From positions 372,001-436,000 of the forward strand of contig JASPKZ010010273.1 of assembly GCA_030220185.1 (NCBI GenBank): a stretch of DNA of 64,000 bases. The letters run 5' to 3'. This DNA is from Diploptera punctata. Lineage: Eukaryota; Arthropoda; Insecta; Blattodea; Blaberidae. The notes under the pieces are model-generated. The model was given only the letters and a program-made list of their open reading frames with translations, made no database searches and was not told the origin of the DNA. The position numbers and the translations under genes are program-made. Shown one piece after another: positions 55,150 to 64,000 of this stretch (the first letter of the stretch is position 1; each line of letters opens with the position of its first letter).

Positions 55150-55200
55150 AAGACATTATGGCCTTAACTCTGCCAGCTAAAATAAAGCATTATTATTATT
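55150..55200 (+). repeat. CR1-like LINE 3' tail fragment
   Basis: TATGGCCTTAACTCTGCCAG then CTAAAATAAAGCATTATTATT is the 3' end of the LINE at 55557-59990, in opposite orientation and reduced to about 50 bases. Confidence 0.7.
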
Positions 55201-55258
55201 AAATATCAGTAATATTTTATGCATACAAGTAAATGATATTAGCAATATACAAACACAC

Positions 55259-55359
55259 CTGATTATTGTTCTCAATTTCAAGATCAGCAAAAATGTCATC
55301 TGGTTCTGATGAAGGTATTGCCAGAGGACTATCTGTTTTCCCAGTTGCTTTATTGGTAT
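55259..55359 (-). CDS. BLM: BLM N-terminal exon (first visible)
   Basis: Encodes (D)TNKATGKTDSPLAIPSSEP then DDIFADLEIENNNQ. The acidic DDIFADLE element suits an N-terminal binding motif of BLM, but there is no diagnostic domain. Acceptor AATTTTACAG precedes ATACCAAT and donor GTGTGT follows AATCAG. It begins two bases into a codon and ends in phase 0, matching the 49.4 kb exon. No initiator Met is included, so at least one upstream exon lies beyond this point. Confidence 0.65.
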
Positions 55360-55555
55360 CTGTAAAATTTAAACTCAGTAATTTGGATAACAATACAAAA
55401 AACACAATTACAGAATTTAGATTTAAAATTTAAGATTAACTTTATCTTATCTTAAATTTGAAGAGAAAAATGTATCTTATCTTATTTGTTTTTTTTCCTG
55501 CATTACTTTGAAATATTTTTGCTTGAAAAATACCACAAAAATGTTTTATATAGAG

Positions 55556-55556
<1 letters not shown>

Positions 55557-55612
<56 letters not shown>
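55557..55612. repeat. (AAT)n tail of the CR1-like LINE
   Basis: About 18 AAT units directly before the LINE 3' end. A simple-repeat 3' tail of this kind is usual for CR1/L2-type LINEs. Confidence 0.9.
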
Positions 55613-55613
<1 letters not shown>

Positions 55614-55882
55614 TTTATTTTAGCTGGCAGAGTTAAGGCCATAAGGCCTTCTCTTCCACTCAACCAGCGAATAGTAAAATTATACAAAAATTACGTACAT
55701 ATTACAATTTTAAGATATTAAAATACAGACTAAACAAAATACAATGATGATGGATCTAATACTAGCTAATGCTAACAAAAACATAGAATATAATAAAATT
55801 AAAATGATATAAAATAAAGTAAGTAGCTTCCTACATGATTATTAATAGAATGCTCTATATAGTTGTTATGTAGTTAATGTTT

Positions 55883-57169
55883 TCATTGTGTCGAACTTAA
55901 GATATCAGTTAATTTGGATTTAAATAATGATAGCGATTGACAGTCCCTGACATGACTGGGAAGTGAGTTCCATGCTCTAGCCATAGATATTGTGTAAGAT
56001 TCAGAGTACAGACAGGTCCTGTGTTGTGGTATCAAAAGTAAAGAAGAGTCTTGTGATCTTGTTCCTAAATTGTGATGAGCCGATAAATGTTGAAAACGTG
56101 TTGTTAAATAAGTTGGTAAATATGTGTGCAGAATTTGGAATAGTAAGGTATGTGAATGTAAAGTTCTTCTGTCATTTAGGCGTAGCCATGATAAGGCCTG
56201 AAATGAAGGAGACACGTGGTCATAACGACGGAGATTGAATATAAATCGAATGCACGCATTATGAGCACGCTGTAGTCTGTCAGATAGATCAGTTGTAAGA
56301 TTAGTCAGTAATATGTCGCAGTAGTCGAAGTGTGGCATTATAAGAGTCTGTACAAGTATTTGTTTTAATTTTGTAGGAAGGAAGTTTTTAAAACTATTTA
56401 GGGAGTGAAGAATTGAGAACACTTTCTTGCAGGTATTATTCACCTGGATTTTCCAGTCTAGGTGTTGGTCCATATAGATACCCAGATTTTTTACTACTGA
56501 GCTGTAGGGGATATTTTTGTCATTTAGGAGAATGGTAGGGATATTTTCGTAATTTATAATGCTTTGGATTCGCCGATGTCCTATAATTATGCACTGTGTC
56601 TTGTCAGTATTTAGATTAAGTCCATGTTTCTTCGACCATTGGGAAATTGAGTCTAGGTCACTATTTAATTTGTCTAGTGTGTCATGTACATCGTCAGGAT
56701 GGGAGTGAATGTAAATTTGCAAATCGTCAGCGTATAGGTGATATCGACAATAGGTAAGTCTAGTGGATATATCGTTAACATAGATAGAGAACAGAAGTGG
56801 TCCTAACACTGAACCTTGTTGGACGCCACCCTTCAGTGATAGCCAGGATGAGGAAAGTTCTGCATTGGATACACATTGCTGGCGACCATGAAGATAGGAT
56901 CCAAGCCAGTTAACAGCATTGTCCGAAAGATTCAGAGCGCGTAATTTTGCTATTAATATGTCAGTGTCAACAGTGTCGAAAGCTTTGCTGAAGTCCAAGA
57001 GTGTAAATATTGTCATGTGGCCACTGTCCATTGCTTCACGCGCATCTTCGGTAACTTTAAGAAGTGCGGTTGCCGTACTATGGCCTGTCCTAAAACCTGA
57101 TTGGTATGGGTCGAGTATGTTATGAGTGTTAAGGTAATCAGTTAATTGTTCATGAACAATGCGCTCCAA
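55883..57169 (-). CDS. LINE ORF2, reverse transcriptase part
   Basis: 428 codons. Motifs in order: DPYQSGFRTGHSTATALLKV, FTLLDFSKAFDTVDTDIL (catalytic Asp), GGVQQGSVLGPLLFSIYVND, YHLYADDLQIYIH (YADD), LNLNTDKTQCIIIGHRR, VKNLGIYMDQHLDWK, then a thumb and C-terminal region ending LFKSKLTDILSST. The real frame continues upstream across a frameshift at the T-run near 57258 (joins 57237-57953). No RNase H. RT of this group copies its mRNA at the target nick. Confidence 0.9.
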   Translation of the reverse strand: MERIVHEQLTDYLNTHNILDPYQSGFRTGHSTATALLKVTEDAREAMDSGHMTIFTLLDFSKAFDTVDTDILIAKLRALNLSDNAVNWLGSYLHGRQQCVSNAELSSSWLSLKGGVQQGSVLGPLLFSIYVNDISTRLTYCRYHLYADDLQIYIHSHPDDVHDTLDKLNSDLDSISQWSKKHGLNLNTDKTQCIIIGHRRIQSIINYENIPTILLNDKNIPYSSVVKNLGIYMDQHLDWKIQVNNTCKKVFSILHSLNSFKNFLPTKLKQILVQTLIMPHFDYCDILLTNLTTDLSDRLQRAHNACIRFIFNLRRYDHVSPSFQALSWLRLNDRRTLHSHTLLFQILHTYLPTYLTTRFQHLSAHHNLGTRSQDSSLLLIPQHRTCLYSESYTISMARAWNSLPSHVRDCQSLSLFKSKLTDILSSTQ

Positions 57170-57236
57170 GGCCTTAGATAGGACTGGGAGGATGCTGATT
57201 GGTCTAAAGTCGTTTGGTGTTACAGGTAATTTAATT

Positions 57237-57953
57237 TTAGGGATTGGTCTGACTATAGCTTTTTTTCCAGAGTTCGGGGTAAGTTGAGGTCATAATTGAG
57301 GCATTGAATATATGGGTTACAGTTGGGAGTATGACATGGAGTATTTTCTTTAAAAAGTCGATACTTATATTGTCTATACCTTGTGTTTTAGTTCTAATGC
57401 GGTCCAGGGATAGTTTAATGTCGATTGGCATTATATAGGAAAAGAAGAATTTTTCTCGGGAAGGAGTAGGTGTGGATAGGAGCTCATCTATAGTTTGTTG
57501 TTTGGTCGTAGTGTTTATGTTAAGTGTGGCATATGATGTGAAATGTTGGTTTAGATCGTCCAGTGATATGTTAATGCTCTCTCCTTTGGTTGTCGGCTGC
57601 CGTAGGCCCATTGATCTAATACGTTTCCACATATCACTTGCATTTGTGTTTGGATCAATGAGACTATGAGCATACCGCAACTTAGCGTTCCTAATGTTTT
57701 GATTCGTTTTGTTTCTTAATGTCTTATATTGTCTTAAGTTAGCGTCACTTTTGTCCCGTCTATATTTTCGAAAAGCAGCATCCCTCTCAGCCATCAGTAG
57801 TCTAATTTCGTGGGACATCCAGGGAGCTGGGGATTTAGTAATTCGTCTAGTCATCAAGGGGGCATGTTTGTCGTAAAGTTCTAATATCATATTGTTAAAT
57901 TTAAGCAATTTTTCGTCAATTGTGTATAGGGTCCAAATATCATGCCACGGCAT
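57237..57953 (-). pseudogene. LINE ORF2, linker between endonuclease and RT (frameshifted)
   Basis: Reads PWHDIWTLYTIDEKLLKFNN, APWMSHEIRLLMAERDAAFR, TKTQGIDNISIDFLKKILHV, then TYPELWKKSY before the frame is lost. It contains the APW-S-EI-L motif typical of the linker before RT in CR1/Jockey-type ORF2 proteins. Frameshifted relative to the endonuclease near 57970 and to the RT near 57258, both next to short homopolymers. Confidence 0.8.
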
Positions 57954-58911
57954 GTCGATAGCGTCTGCAATTAGAGCTTGCCTGGTTAATATTTTTTAAA
58001 TTTCGATACGTTAATAATTTAGGACAAGTCCTAGGACACTGGAGAGAGTATTCGATATATATGACGTCATGGGCTGATATGCCGGAGGCAGATATTTGTC
58101 CGTAGTTTATAATTTTCTGTGAATTTGTCGTGGCTATGATGTCTATTAATGTATCAGTCGTCGATGTGTGATGAGTTGGTTGTAAAGGCAAGACATACAT
58201 ATTGCATGCGTGAAATAATGCCAGTAGTTCTGATGATGAAGATGAGGAAGAAAGTAAGTTAGAGTTAAAGTCGCCCATTACTATAACATGCTGATAATGC
58301 GGCAGTAAACTTAATAAAGGTGTTTCTATGTCACTAAGATACTCTACTTTCGGAGGTTTGTACACCACACACAGGAGACATCTCTGTAAACTAGCTGAAA
58401 TTTCAATGAAGAGGAATTCTGGTCGTGCATTGTAATCAGGGGAGGAGTGAAGAATGACTTTGGGCTCTAAGTTCGATTTGATATACATCGCAACTCCCCC
58501 ACCTCTTTTCCCTAGTCTATCATTGCGACAGAGGGTGTACCCGTCAATATCAACAAGTGAGGAGTGAAGGGAAGGTTTAAGCCAGGACTCAGATATTAAG
58601 ATCGCATGCAGAGAAATCTCGGAAAATAAATGTCGAATTTCATGAATGTGAGGCAGAATGCTTTGAGCATTAATATGGGCGATTTTAAGAGTAGTTGAAC
58701 GAGGAGAAAAACATTCTTTTAGCAGGTAGGCAGTGGTGGGGTGAGAAGAATGTGAGGATTCATTGGCATTGTCATTTGAAGAAAGGGTAGGAATTTGCCT
58801 GGGGGACGGTCGTGTTGAAAGCAGGTCAGGGACTGCAAATATTTGACTAATGCTTGGAAGATCAATTGTACCAACTTTTACAAATAATGAAAATTTTAAC
58901 TGAATTAACAC
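57940..58911 (-). CDS. LINE ORF2, apurinic-like endonuclease part
   Basis: 323 codons. Motifs: LKIAHINAQSILPHIHEIRH (Asn in the first block), AILISESWLK (catalytic Glu), YTLCRNDRLGKRGGGVAMYI, VIVMGDFNSNLL (Asp/Asn), SAHDVIYIEYS (near the terminal SDH-like block). The serine-rich SSSSSSSELLALF follows GDFN. This domain nicks target DNA to prime reverse transcription. The frame runs out near 57940 because of one indel, and the N-terminal ~60 codons are low-complexity. Confidence 0.85.
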   Translation of the reverse strand: MLIQLKFSLFVKVGTIDLPSISQIFAVPDLLSTRPSPRQIPTLSSNDNANESSHSSHPTTAYLLKECFSPRSTTLKIAHINAQSILPHIHEIRHLFSEISLHAILISESWLKPSLHSSLVDIDGYTLCRNDRLGKRGGGVAMYIKSNLEPKVILHSSPDYNARPEFLFIEISASLQRCLLCVVYKPPKVEYLSDIETPLLSLLPHYQHVIVMGDFNSNLLSSSSSSSELLALFHACNMYVLPLQPTHHTSTTDTLIDIIATTNSQKIINYGQISASGISAHDVIYIEYSLQCPRTCPKLLTYRNLKNINQASSNCRRYRHAVA

Positions 58912-59151
58912 ACTATTAGGAGCAGAGAAAAATAAATATTAGTAATAATAAAATCAATTGGACTATTCTAAGAAAATAAAGTAAATGTTAACCTAATTAG
59001 CCTAGAGAAATTGCTACAGCTTAATTATTAATTTAAGAATTATTGAAAAAAAAAAGTTGATATATATTAAAAATAAGATATAGAATAATTAAATAGTTTT
59101 TAAATTATATGATATAAATAAACATACCCTATAATACGCTAAAGGCTTAAA

Positions 59152-59853
59152 TTAACACAGGTCACTAGCACTGGTGATACGCTTTTTTGATTCACCAACT
59201 TTAGCGAATATAACACCGTCCAATGTGCAGACATTGCATACACCAAACTTATCAATAGTGTCTTTCAATAGTTGGTGGCGCATTCTTGTTAAGTCTTCTC
59301 GGATTGTTATACCTGATCCCTTGAGTTGTTTCTTATTTATGAACATCTCTCTTCTTTTACGGTAACTTGTAAATTTTATTATAATAGGGCGTGGCCTATC
59401 TTCTCTACGTACACCAACACGATGGCTCCTGTCAATGTCAGTAATACAGAGATCCACACCGATTTTCTGGGTTATTTCAATTGACTTAATGTCAGTGTCC
59501 TCCCCGGCCACTTCTTCAACCCTGAAAACACGTAAACATTGTCATCTCTGATATTGCTCTAAGTCATCCACTTTTGTCTGTAAATTGCTTATCACACTAT
59601 CTTTATCTTCGATTGTTTTTTTAAGATTTTGAATCACTATAGTGTTATTTTCTATAGTTTTTTGAAGTTCCGCCACAACTTCGTTCTTAATCATTGTTGC
59701 CAACACCTGCAGCAACTCCTTGTCTTGGAGCGAGTCGGACAAGTCGTGTTTTACCGTGTCTTCAATTGAGCAAGTAGATTTATTACTTCTTCCACCCATT
59801 ATCATATAAGATTGAAAACACGAAATAAATTTCACTAAACTATTAACTAACAC
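59152..59853 (-). pseudogene. LINE ORF1 (coiled coil and RNA-binding domain) with one nonsense codon
   Basis: The frame is continuous except for TGA at 59542-59544. N-terminus: SIEDTVKHDLSDSLQDKELL, a coiled coil IVIQNLKKTIEDKDSVISNL then DDLEQYQR. After the stop: CLRVFRVEE, IDRSHRVGVRREDRPRPIII, KFTSYRKRREMFINKKQLKG, DLTRMRHQLLKD. This is the L1-ORF1-like layout (coiled coil, RRM, C-terminal domain) found in several LINE clades, forming trimers that coat LINE RNA. The stop lies where Arg is expected, so CGA to TGA by CpG decay is likely. Confidence 0.85.
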
Positions 59854-59989
59854 TTAAAATAAACTTATAGATATGTTTCACTGACCCAACTGTTGTTTAC
59901 ACCTGCGAAAAATCGAAAAAGCCAGGAGCGCTGTTGAAGGCTGTTAGCAGCTGTCCGCCATTAAACCAAAATGACCCAAATATGACCCA

Positions 59990-60220
59990 GTTTTAAAATT
60001 CAAGACTTGTACATTAAAAATAAGACGGTATATTTCTTGGGAAAAGAGGAATTGACTTCCACAGCTGGAATGGTATGAGTGAAAACTTTTCCAATAAGTT
60101 AAATTACGTCTGATACCAACAAATTAGATTCCTAGGAAAACATTTAACTAAAAAAAAAATAAGGGCTGTCTTAATCACACATAAAATGCTCAGGATATTA
60201 CAATAAAACTATTTTCCTTC
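59990..60220. other. Flank without recognised features
   Basis: AT-rich with no domain or repeat boundary. Confidence 0.4.
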
Positions 60221-60221
60221 T

Positions 60222-60312
60222 ACTTCCCAGTAGCTATCGGGAAAAGCATTGGCCTAGAAAGCCAAGTCCTAGGTTCAAACCTCAGCCTGAGGGTATAATT
60301 TTTCCCTTTAAA
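60222..60312 (+). repeat. tRNA-like SINE head, diverged
   Basis: CCCAGTAGCTATCGGGAAAA (A-box side), anticodon arm TTGGC-CTAGAAA-GCCAA, B box AGGTTCAAACCTC, then AGGGTATAATTTTTCCCTTT, the same flank type as 9.1 kb. Confidence 0.65.
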
Positions 60313-60485
60313 TATGATATAGTAACAATCTCTGAATGCATATTCAAAGCTTGGTAATATTTTAAGGCAGGTATATATGGACCACTCAAGCGTAATTGGG
60401 GTAATCGGCTAGAAAATAATTTTCTGTACCTATAGACTTTTCTATGCTCACAAATTTGTTCATTCATTAAATAATTGCATATCGT

Positions 60486-60775
60486 AAATCAATGGTAAGG
60501 AGAAAATTTTTTGCCTGAACTGGGAATCGAACCCTGAACCTTTAGCTTTCCGTGCTAATGCTCTTTCCACTGAGCTAATCCAGGCTTCATTCCCATCCAA
60601 GCAGAAATCCTTCTTTTACGTTACTCTACTGGTCCTACATTCAATTGCAATGAATCATACACAATGAATGGCTTCTACTTGAAGAAGACATGAAAGGACT
60701 CCACACAGCTATAGCATTATTTATTAAATTAATATTGAGAAGCTAAAGAATGATAGAAATAAGTAAATTAATGAA
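60486..60775 (-). repeat. tRNA-derived SINE, family C
   Basis: Minus-strand head at about 60517-60587: GCCTGGATTAGCTCAGTGGA (A box), anticodon arm TTAGC-ACGGAAA-GCTAA, B box GGTTCGATTCCC. The 5' flank to 60775 matches 340-540 (AAGACATGAAAGGA, CCACACAGC). Confidence 0.78.
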
Positions 60776-60786
60776 CACATTTAAAT

Positions 60787-60880
60787 TATTGTAAATCAAT
60801 GGTAAAGAGAAAAATTTTTGCCTGAACCGGGATGGGAATGAAGCCTGGATTAGCTCAGTGGACAGAGCATTAGCACGGAA
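60787..60880. repeat. SINE family C fold-back, left side of a split copy
   Basis: 60787-60833 is the 3' end of a minus copy (GGTAAAGAGAAAAATTTTTG, CCTGAACCGGGAT). It turns directly into a plus-strand head from 60843 (GCCTGGATTAGCTCAGTGGA). That head is interrupted at AGCTAAAGGTT (60881-60891) and resumes at 62812. Confidence 0.78.
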
Positions 60881-60891
60881 AGCTAAAGGTT

Positions 60892-62811
60892 TTTTTTTAT
60901 TACATTATAATTTCAACCCGTGTTTTACCATGGGCATATCACGGGATATTTACAGTTATTTACATACATTTACATTTTGTCTTGCTGCAGTTTGATTGTT
61001 CAAGAGTTTATTCTTGAAGTGAGCGGAAGATGTTGCTGATGAAGTTCGTCACTGTGACGGTGTTGATGTGGTGCTGTAGTATCTGAGGTAGTGTTTGGGT
61101 TGTTAGAACAGGAGGCCGGTCTCTTGAGTACAGTGAACATTCTGTCAGAAGATGTATTGCTGTCTGTGGTGGACTTTCGGGGCAGTTGCATAGGGGAGAT
61201 GGTGACTTTTTGATCCTGTGAAGGTATTTACGGAAGCGTCCGTGGTTGGTTAGGAATTGTGTAAGGATGAAGTTTTGGCCATAGGGATATAGAGAGTCGG
61301 TGGTGAATAGAGGGGATGAACTGTTGGGTGTGAAATGATATCTCGGAGTTAGTATATGTCGCATTCCATATGTTGATGTAATAGTTTAGCAGAAGTTGCT
61401 TGGCTCGAGAAATAGGGATGTAGTTACAGGTTACAGTAGTTTTATAGCAGGCAGCTATTTATGCTAGATAATCGGCTCGTTCGTTACCTCTGATTCCTGT
61501 ATGTCCTCTGACCCAGTTTAGTGAGACTTGAGTTGTCTTCTTCAGAGTGATAATTTTCTTTCTGATGTTGACTGCTATTGGTTGTGTAGTTCTTTTGTTA
61601 GAGATGGCCAGAAGTGCTGCTTGCCAGTCCACGTGTATTGTGTAGGAAGTGTTTACATTACTTTGTTGTTGGTTCCAGTCCACTGCCATTTGGATGCCTA
61701 TAAGTTCTGCTTGAGATATAGAGCATTCGTTGCCCAGTCTATGTGACTCGGTGTAAATCTCTTTTGAATTTTCTTCTACGATTAATCCAACTCCGACATG
61801 GTTTTCCGTTTTTGATCCATCTGTGAAGATCTGTATGATGGCTAGGATAACTGTACCTCTGTAATCTATTATTATGATGTTGTCTTTCGGATGGATTCCT
61901 CCATGTCTAGTTAATACTTCAGTCTTCCTAAGTTTGGGCAGGACTGCATTAGTGGGCAAGCATCTACTAGCGGCTTTTATATCCTTGCTCAGATGTAGGG
62001 CTAGCTCTATTGGCATTGTCCCTGCTATTGCTTGCAGAGCTACGTTGGAGACTGTTTTATATGCTTTGGTCGAGAAAATTAGGAAAGATCTTTGGATCTG
62101 CGTTAATTTGATATTAGCTCTTCTGGATAATGATTGGCTCCATGCCTCTGCCGCATAACTGACGACTGGGAGGATGGCATGATTATAAATCGTGAGAAGG
62201 TGGTGGTAAGAGATTCCCCAAGATGATTTGGAACATCAAATTAGGTTATTTCGAAGCTTCAGTAATTTGTTTTCTAGGAATTGAGTGTGGGGAAACCAAT
62301 CCATCTTGCAGTCAAGCATAACTCCCAAATATTTCATTCTTGAGACAAAATTTATACCCCACTTTAAGACTGTCGGATGAGTACTGTATTCTGTTCTTTT
62401 CCGGATGTACATTGGCATAAGTGCTGTTTTATCCTGTGCTATTTCTAATTTTTATGTTTTACTCCAGTCCTCTATGTTTTGGAGTGCAGTTTGGAGAGTG
62501 TCAAGGATGTGCGAATGTGAGAGTCCTTTCAGCATGATCATTATGTCGTCGGCATACATTACAATATCTAGATCTTTTATGTTAGAAAGTTGTTCAATTT
62601 AACCACTGATGATGTTCCAGAGGGTGGGATCAGCAACCGATCCTTGTGGGCATCCTTTGGTGACTTGTTTGGAGATGGTCACGTTGCCTAGCTTATAGGA
62701 GGCGGTGCGATTTCGAAGGAAATCTTGGATGATACAGAAGATATTCGGAGGGCAATCAAAGTTCCAGAGCCGTTCAAGGAGTCCCGGGTGCCAGGCATTA
62801 TCAAATGCTCC
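60892..62811 (-). pseudogene. RNase H-bearing LINE (I/LOA-like), 5'-truncated
   Basis: Minus strand, flanked by AGCTAAAGGTT (60881-60891, 62812-62822). Poly-A end at the left (T-run 60890-60898). From the 5' side: KGCPQGSVADPTLWNIISG (about 62650-62600), IVMYADDIMIMLKG (YADD, near 62545), RMKYLGVMLDCKMDW, then a tether. RNase H at 61459-61830: IFTDGSKTENHVGVGLIVEE (Asp), SISQAELIGIQMAVDW (Glu), VDWQAALLAI (Asp), WVRGHTGIRGNERADYLA (His, Asp). C-terminal knuckle CNCPESPPQTAIHLLTEC at 61200-61140, in a shifted frame. Several stops and shifts. Confidence 0.88.
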
Positions 62812-62960
62812 AGCTAAAGGTTCGGGGTTCGTTTCCCGGTTCAGGCAAAAATCTTTTTCTTTACCATTGATTTACAATAATTTAATTGTGTTCATTAATT
62901 TACTTATTTCTATCATAGTAATAGCTTTAGTTTCTCAATATTAATTTAATAAATAATTGC
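62812..62960 (+). repeat. SINE family C, right side of the split copy
   Basis: Starts with the duplicated AGCTAAAGGTT, then GGGGTTCGTTTCCCGGTTCA completes the B box and acceptor, followed by AAATCTTTTTCTTTACCATT and the 3' body to TTAATTTAATAAATAA. Confidence 0.8.
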
Positions 62961-63159
62961 ATGTTCATGCATATAACTGTTAGAAATTTTATGTCATTTT
63001 TTTCACTATTATTAGATTTCATAAGTCCTTTTGGTGAGTGAGGGTTAGACCTAATCTAAAACACACAAAATTGCAAATAAATAATTTGTTGAAAATGTAC
63101 ATCTATGAAATAAGTCATAACATTCTGCTATAATTTTGAGTACTTTTAGGTTATTAATA

Positions 63160-63310
63160 TTTAATTTTAGGAAGTTATATTTTGAGGTTATTTTAATTAT
63201 ATTATTTTTAGTCTGTTTTATGATAAAACAGAATTGTTTTGAAACATGTTCAAGAACAAATCAACATTAATATTGAGGTAAGATGTCCAGACTAAAAATA
63301 ATATAACTTT
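63160..63310. repeat. P5b-type solo PLE hairpin
   Basis: ATTATATTATTTTTAGTCTG and TCCAGACTAAAAATAATATA are the outer arms. The inside retains helix II (AAAACAGAATTGTTTT), GAAACATGTT and CAACATTAATATTGAGGTAA, but the CUGANGA box is gone. It starts with AGGAAGTTATATTTTGAGGT, the family end. Confidence 0.6.
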
Positions 63311-63354
63311 TAGGTTATGCCTAAATTATACCCATATATGAAATATAGTTAATA

Positions 63355-63418
63355 AATAATTTTATTTAATTAATAAATATGGATTTTCATCAAGTAAACA
63401 CCAACTCAATTGAATCTT
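63355..63418. repeat. P3-type end fragment
   Basis: TTTTATTTAATTAATAAATA and TTTTCATCAAGTAAACACCA match the outer end of the P3 hairpin at 44.4 kb. Confidence 0.6.
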
Positions 63419-63544
63419 AATTATGCCTGTAACTATGTGTCATTGTGAAATAAATACTTTGAAATATTTTTGCCCAGTTTTATAACACTATAATTTATAT
63501 ATTTGTAACTTGTAAATGTCAATATTATTGCCTAATAACAGATG

Positions 63545-63900
63545 ATCCCAATATACATATTAGGATTGTTGAAAACGGGGAGGTAGAAAAATCTGCAGGG
63601 TCATTCACGTTTGGTCAAAAAAACATCACATTGAAAGAAAGGTTGAATTAATAAAATAAATAGAAAAACCTAAGAACTTAAGATTTGGAAAAAAAAAAAA
63701 AACTACATTAAAAAATACAAGGAGTAACTATTGAATTTTAAAATTCCTGGAGAATGTGATTTGATTTAAAGATTCATCGGTCTACCAACAGATGGAGAAG
63801 AAAGCAATGAATCAACATGACAGAACAATGGTCAAGTAAATACTCATGATGGAGAATTAATTACTCCAAAACCAGTCAAAATTTTCCTAGAATGGAAGTT
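63545..63900 (+). pseudogene. Penelope-like element 3' remnant
   Basis: Decayed plus-strand GIY-YIG C-terminus: RIVENGEVEKSAG-FTFGQKN near 63560-63620, WKKKKKLH-KIQGVTIEF, KIPGECDLI-RFIGLPTDGEE near 63740-63800. AATTACTCCAAAACCAGTCA sits where the hammerhead-like box would be but is not intact. Confidence 0.6.
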
Positions 63901-64000
63901 AATAATAAATTATTCCCACAATTACTTTTAAATTCATAAACAATGATTCCATTGAAATAATTAAATTTACACAAATATTAAGTTATGTAGATAGGAAATA

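Larger units (their letters stand above)
55557..59990 (-). mobile_element. Nearly complete CR1/L2-like LINE
   Basis: 4.4 kb on the minus strand: a 5' region from about 59990 (GTTTAATGGCGGACAGCTGC), ORF1 (59853-59152), ORF2 (58911-55883), 3' UTR with GGCCTTATGGCCTTAACTC and an (ATT)n tail. It is within about four point lesions of being open throughout. It lies in the first visible or upstream BLM intron, in sense orientation with BLM. Confidence 0.85.

Noticed and set aside
55557..55612. Microsatellite as an independent feature of interest
   Set aside because: It is the 3' simple-repeat tail of the adjacent LINE.

Overview
The window is nuclear DNA of an animal, most likely an insect. It has AT-rich introns with GT/AG exon borders, a RecQ/BLM-type helicase, and mariner, RTE-like, CR1/L2-like and Penelope-like (PLE) elements plus tRNA-derived SINEs. 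The species cannot be read from the sequence. Nothing is prokaryotic: there are no operons, ribosome binding sites, integrons or CRISPR arrays.

The only host gene I can support is the minus-strand orthologue of the Bloom syndrome helicase (BLM). Nine exons are visible between 55359 and 10390, in transcript order: 55359-55259, 49563-49359, 41979-41864, 39304-38452, 25854-25664, 25101-24899, 19611-19390, 14592-14511 and 10537-10390. Together they encode the acidic N-terminal region, the helical dimerisation domain (the 853-base exon) and the first part of the helicase core, including Walker A TGGGKS and Walker B DEAH. The first exon(s) lie beyond the right edge. Helicase motifs III-VI, RQC and HRDC lie beyond the left edge. 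Exon phases are consistent at every junction except one.

Everything else is intron or flank, made largely of mobile elements, many nested. PLE remnants occur throughout: GIY-YIG endonuclease C-termini, some reverse-transcriptase sequence, and terminal repeats. Most lie as fold-back inverted pairs, and many carry a hammerhead-ribozyme-like core just after the endonuclease reading frame. Several SINE families with tRNA-like heads are also often inverted pairs. There are at least four copies of one RTE-like LINE (3.4, 26.8, 31.4 and 43.2 kb), a nearly complete CR1/L2-like LINE (55.6-59.99 kb), an RNase H-bearing LINE (60.9-62.8 kb) and another LINE family (6.7 and 22.8 kb). Two dead mariners occur at 18.5 and 54.1 kb, the first starting seven bases past a BLM splice donor.

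The most unusual unit is a 2561-bp DNA transposon at 28419-30979. It has 40-bp perfect terminal inverted repeats, internal copies of the terminal motif in both orientations, and an uninterrupted 594-codon ORF with a DDE/RNase H-like residue layout that I cannot place in a classical transposase superfamily. A 255-bp MITE at 33592-33846 may be a distant non-autonomous relative. The hammerhead-like motifs are the second notable theme. Across five unrelated-looking repeat families they share one unpaired base between the CUGANGA box and helix II.
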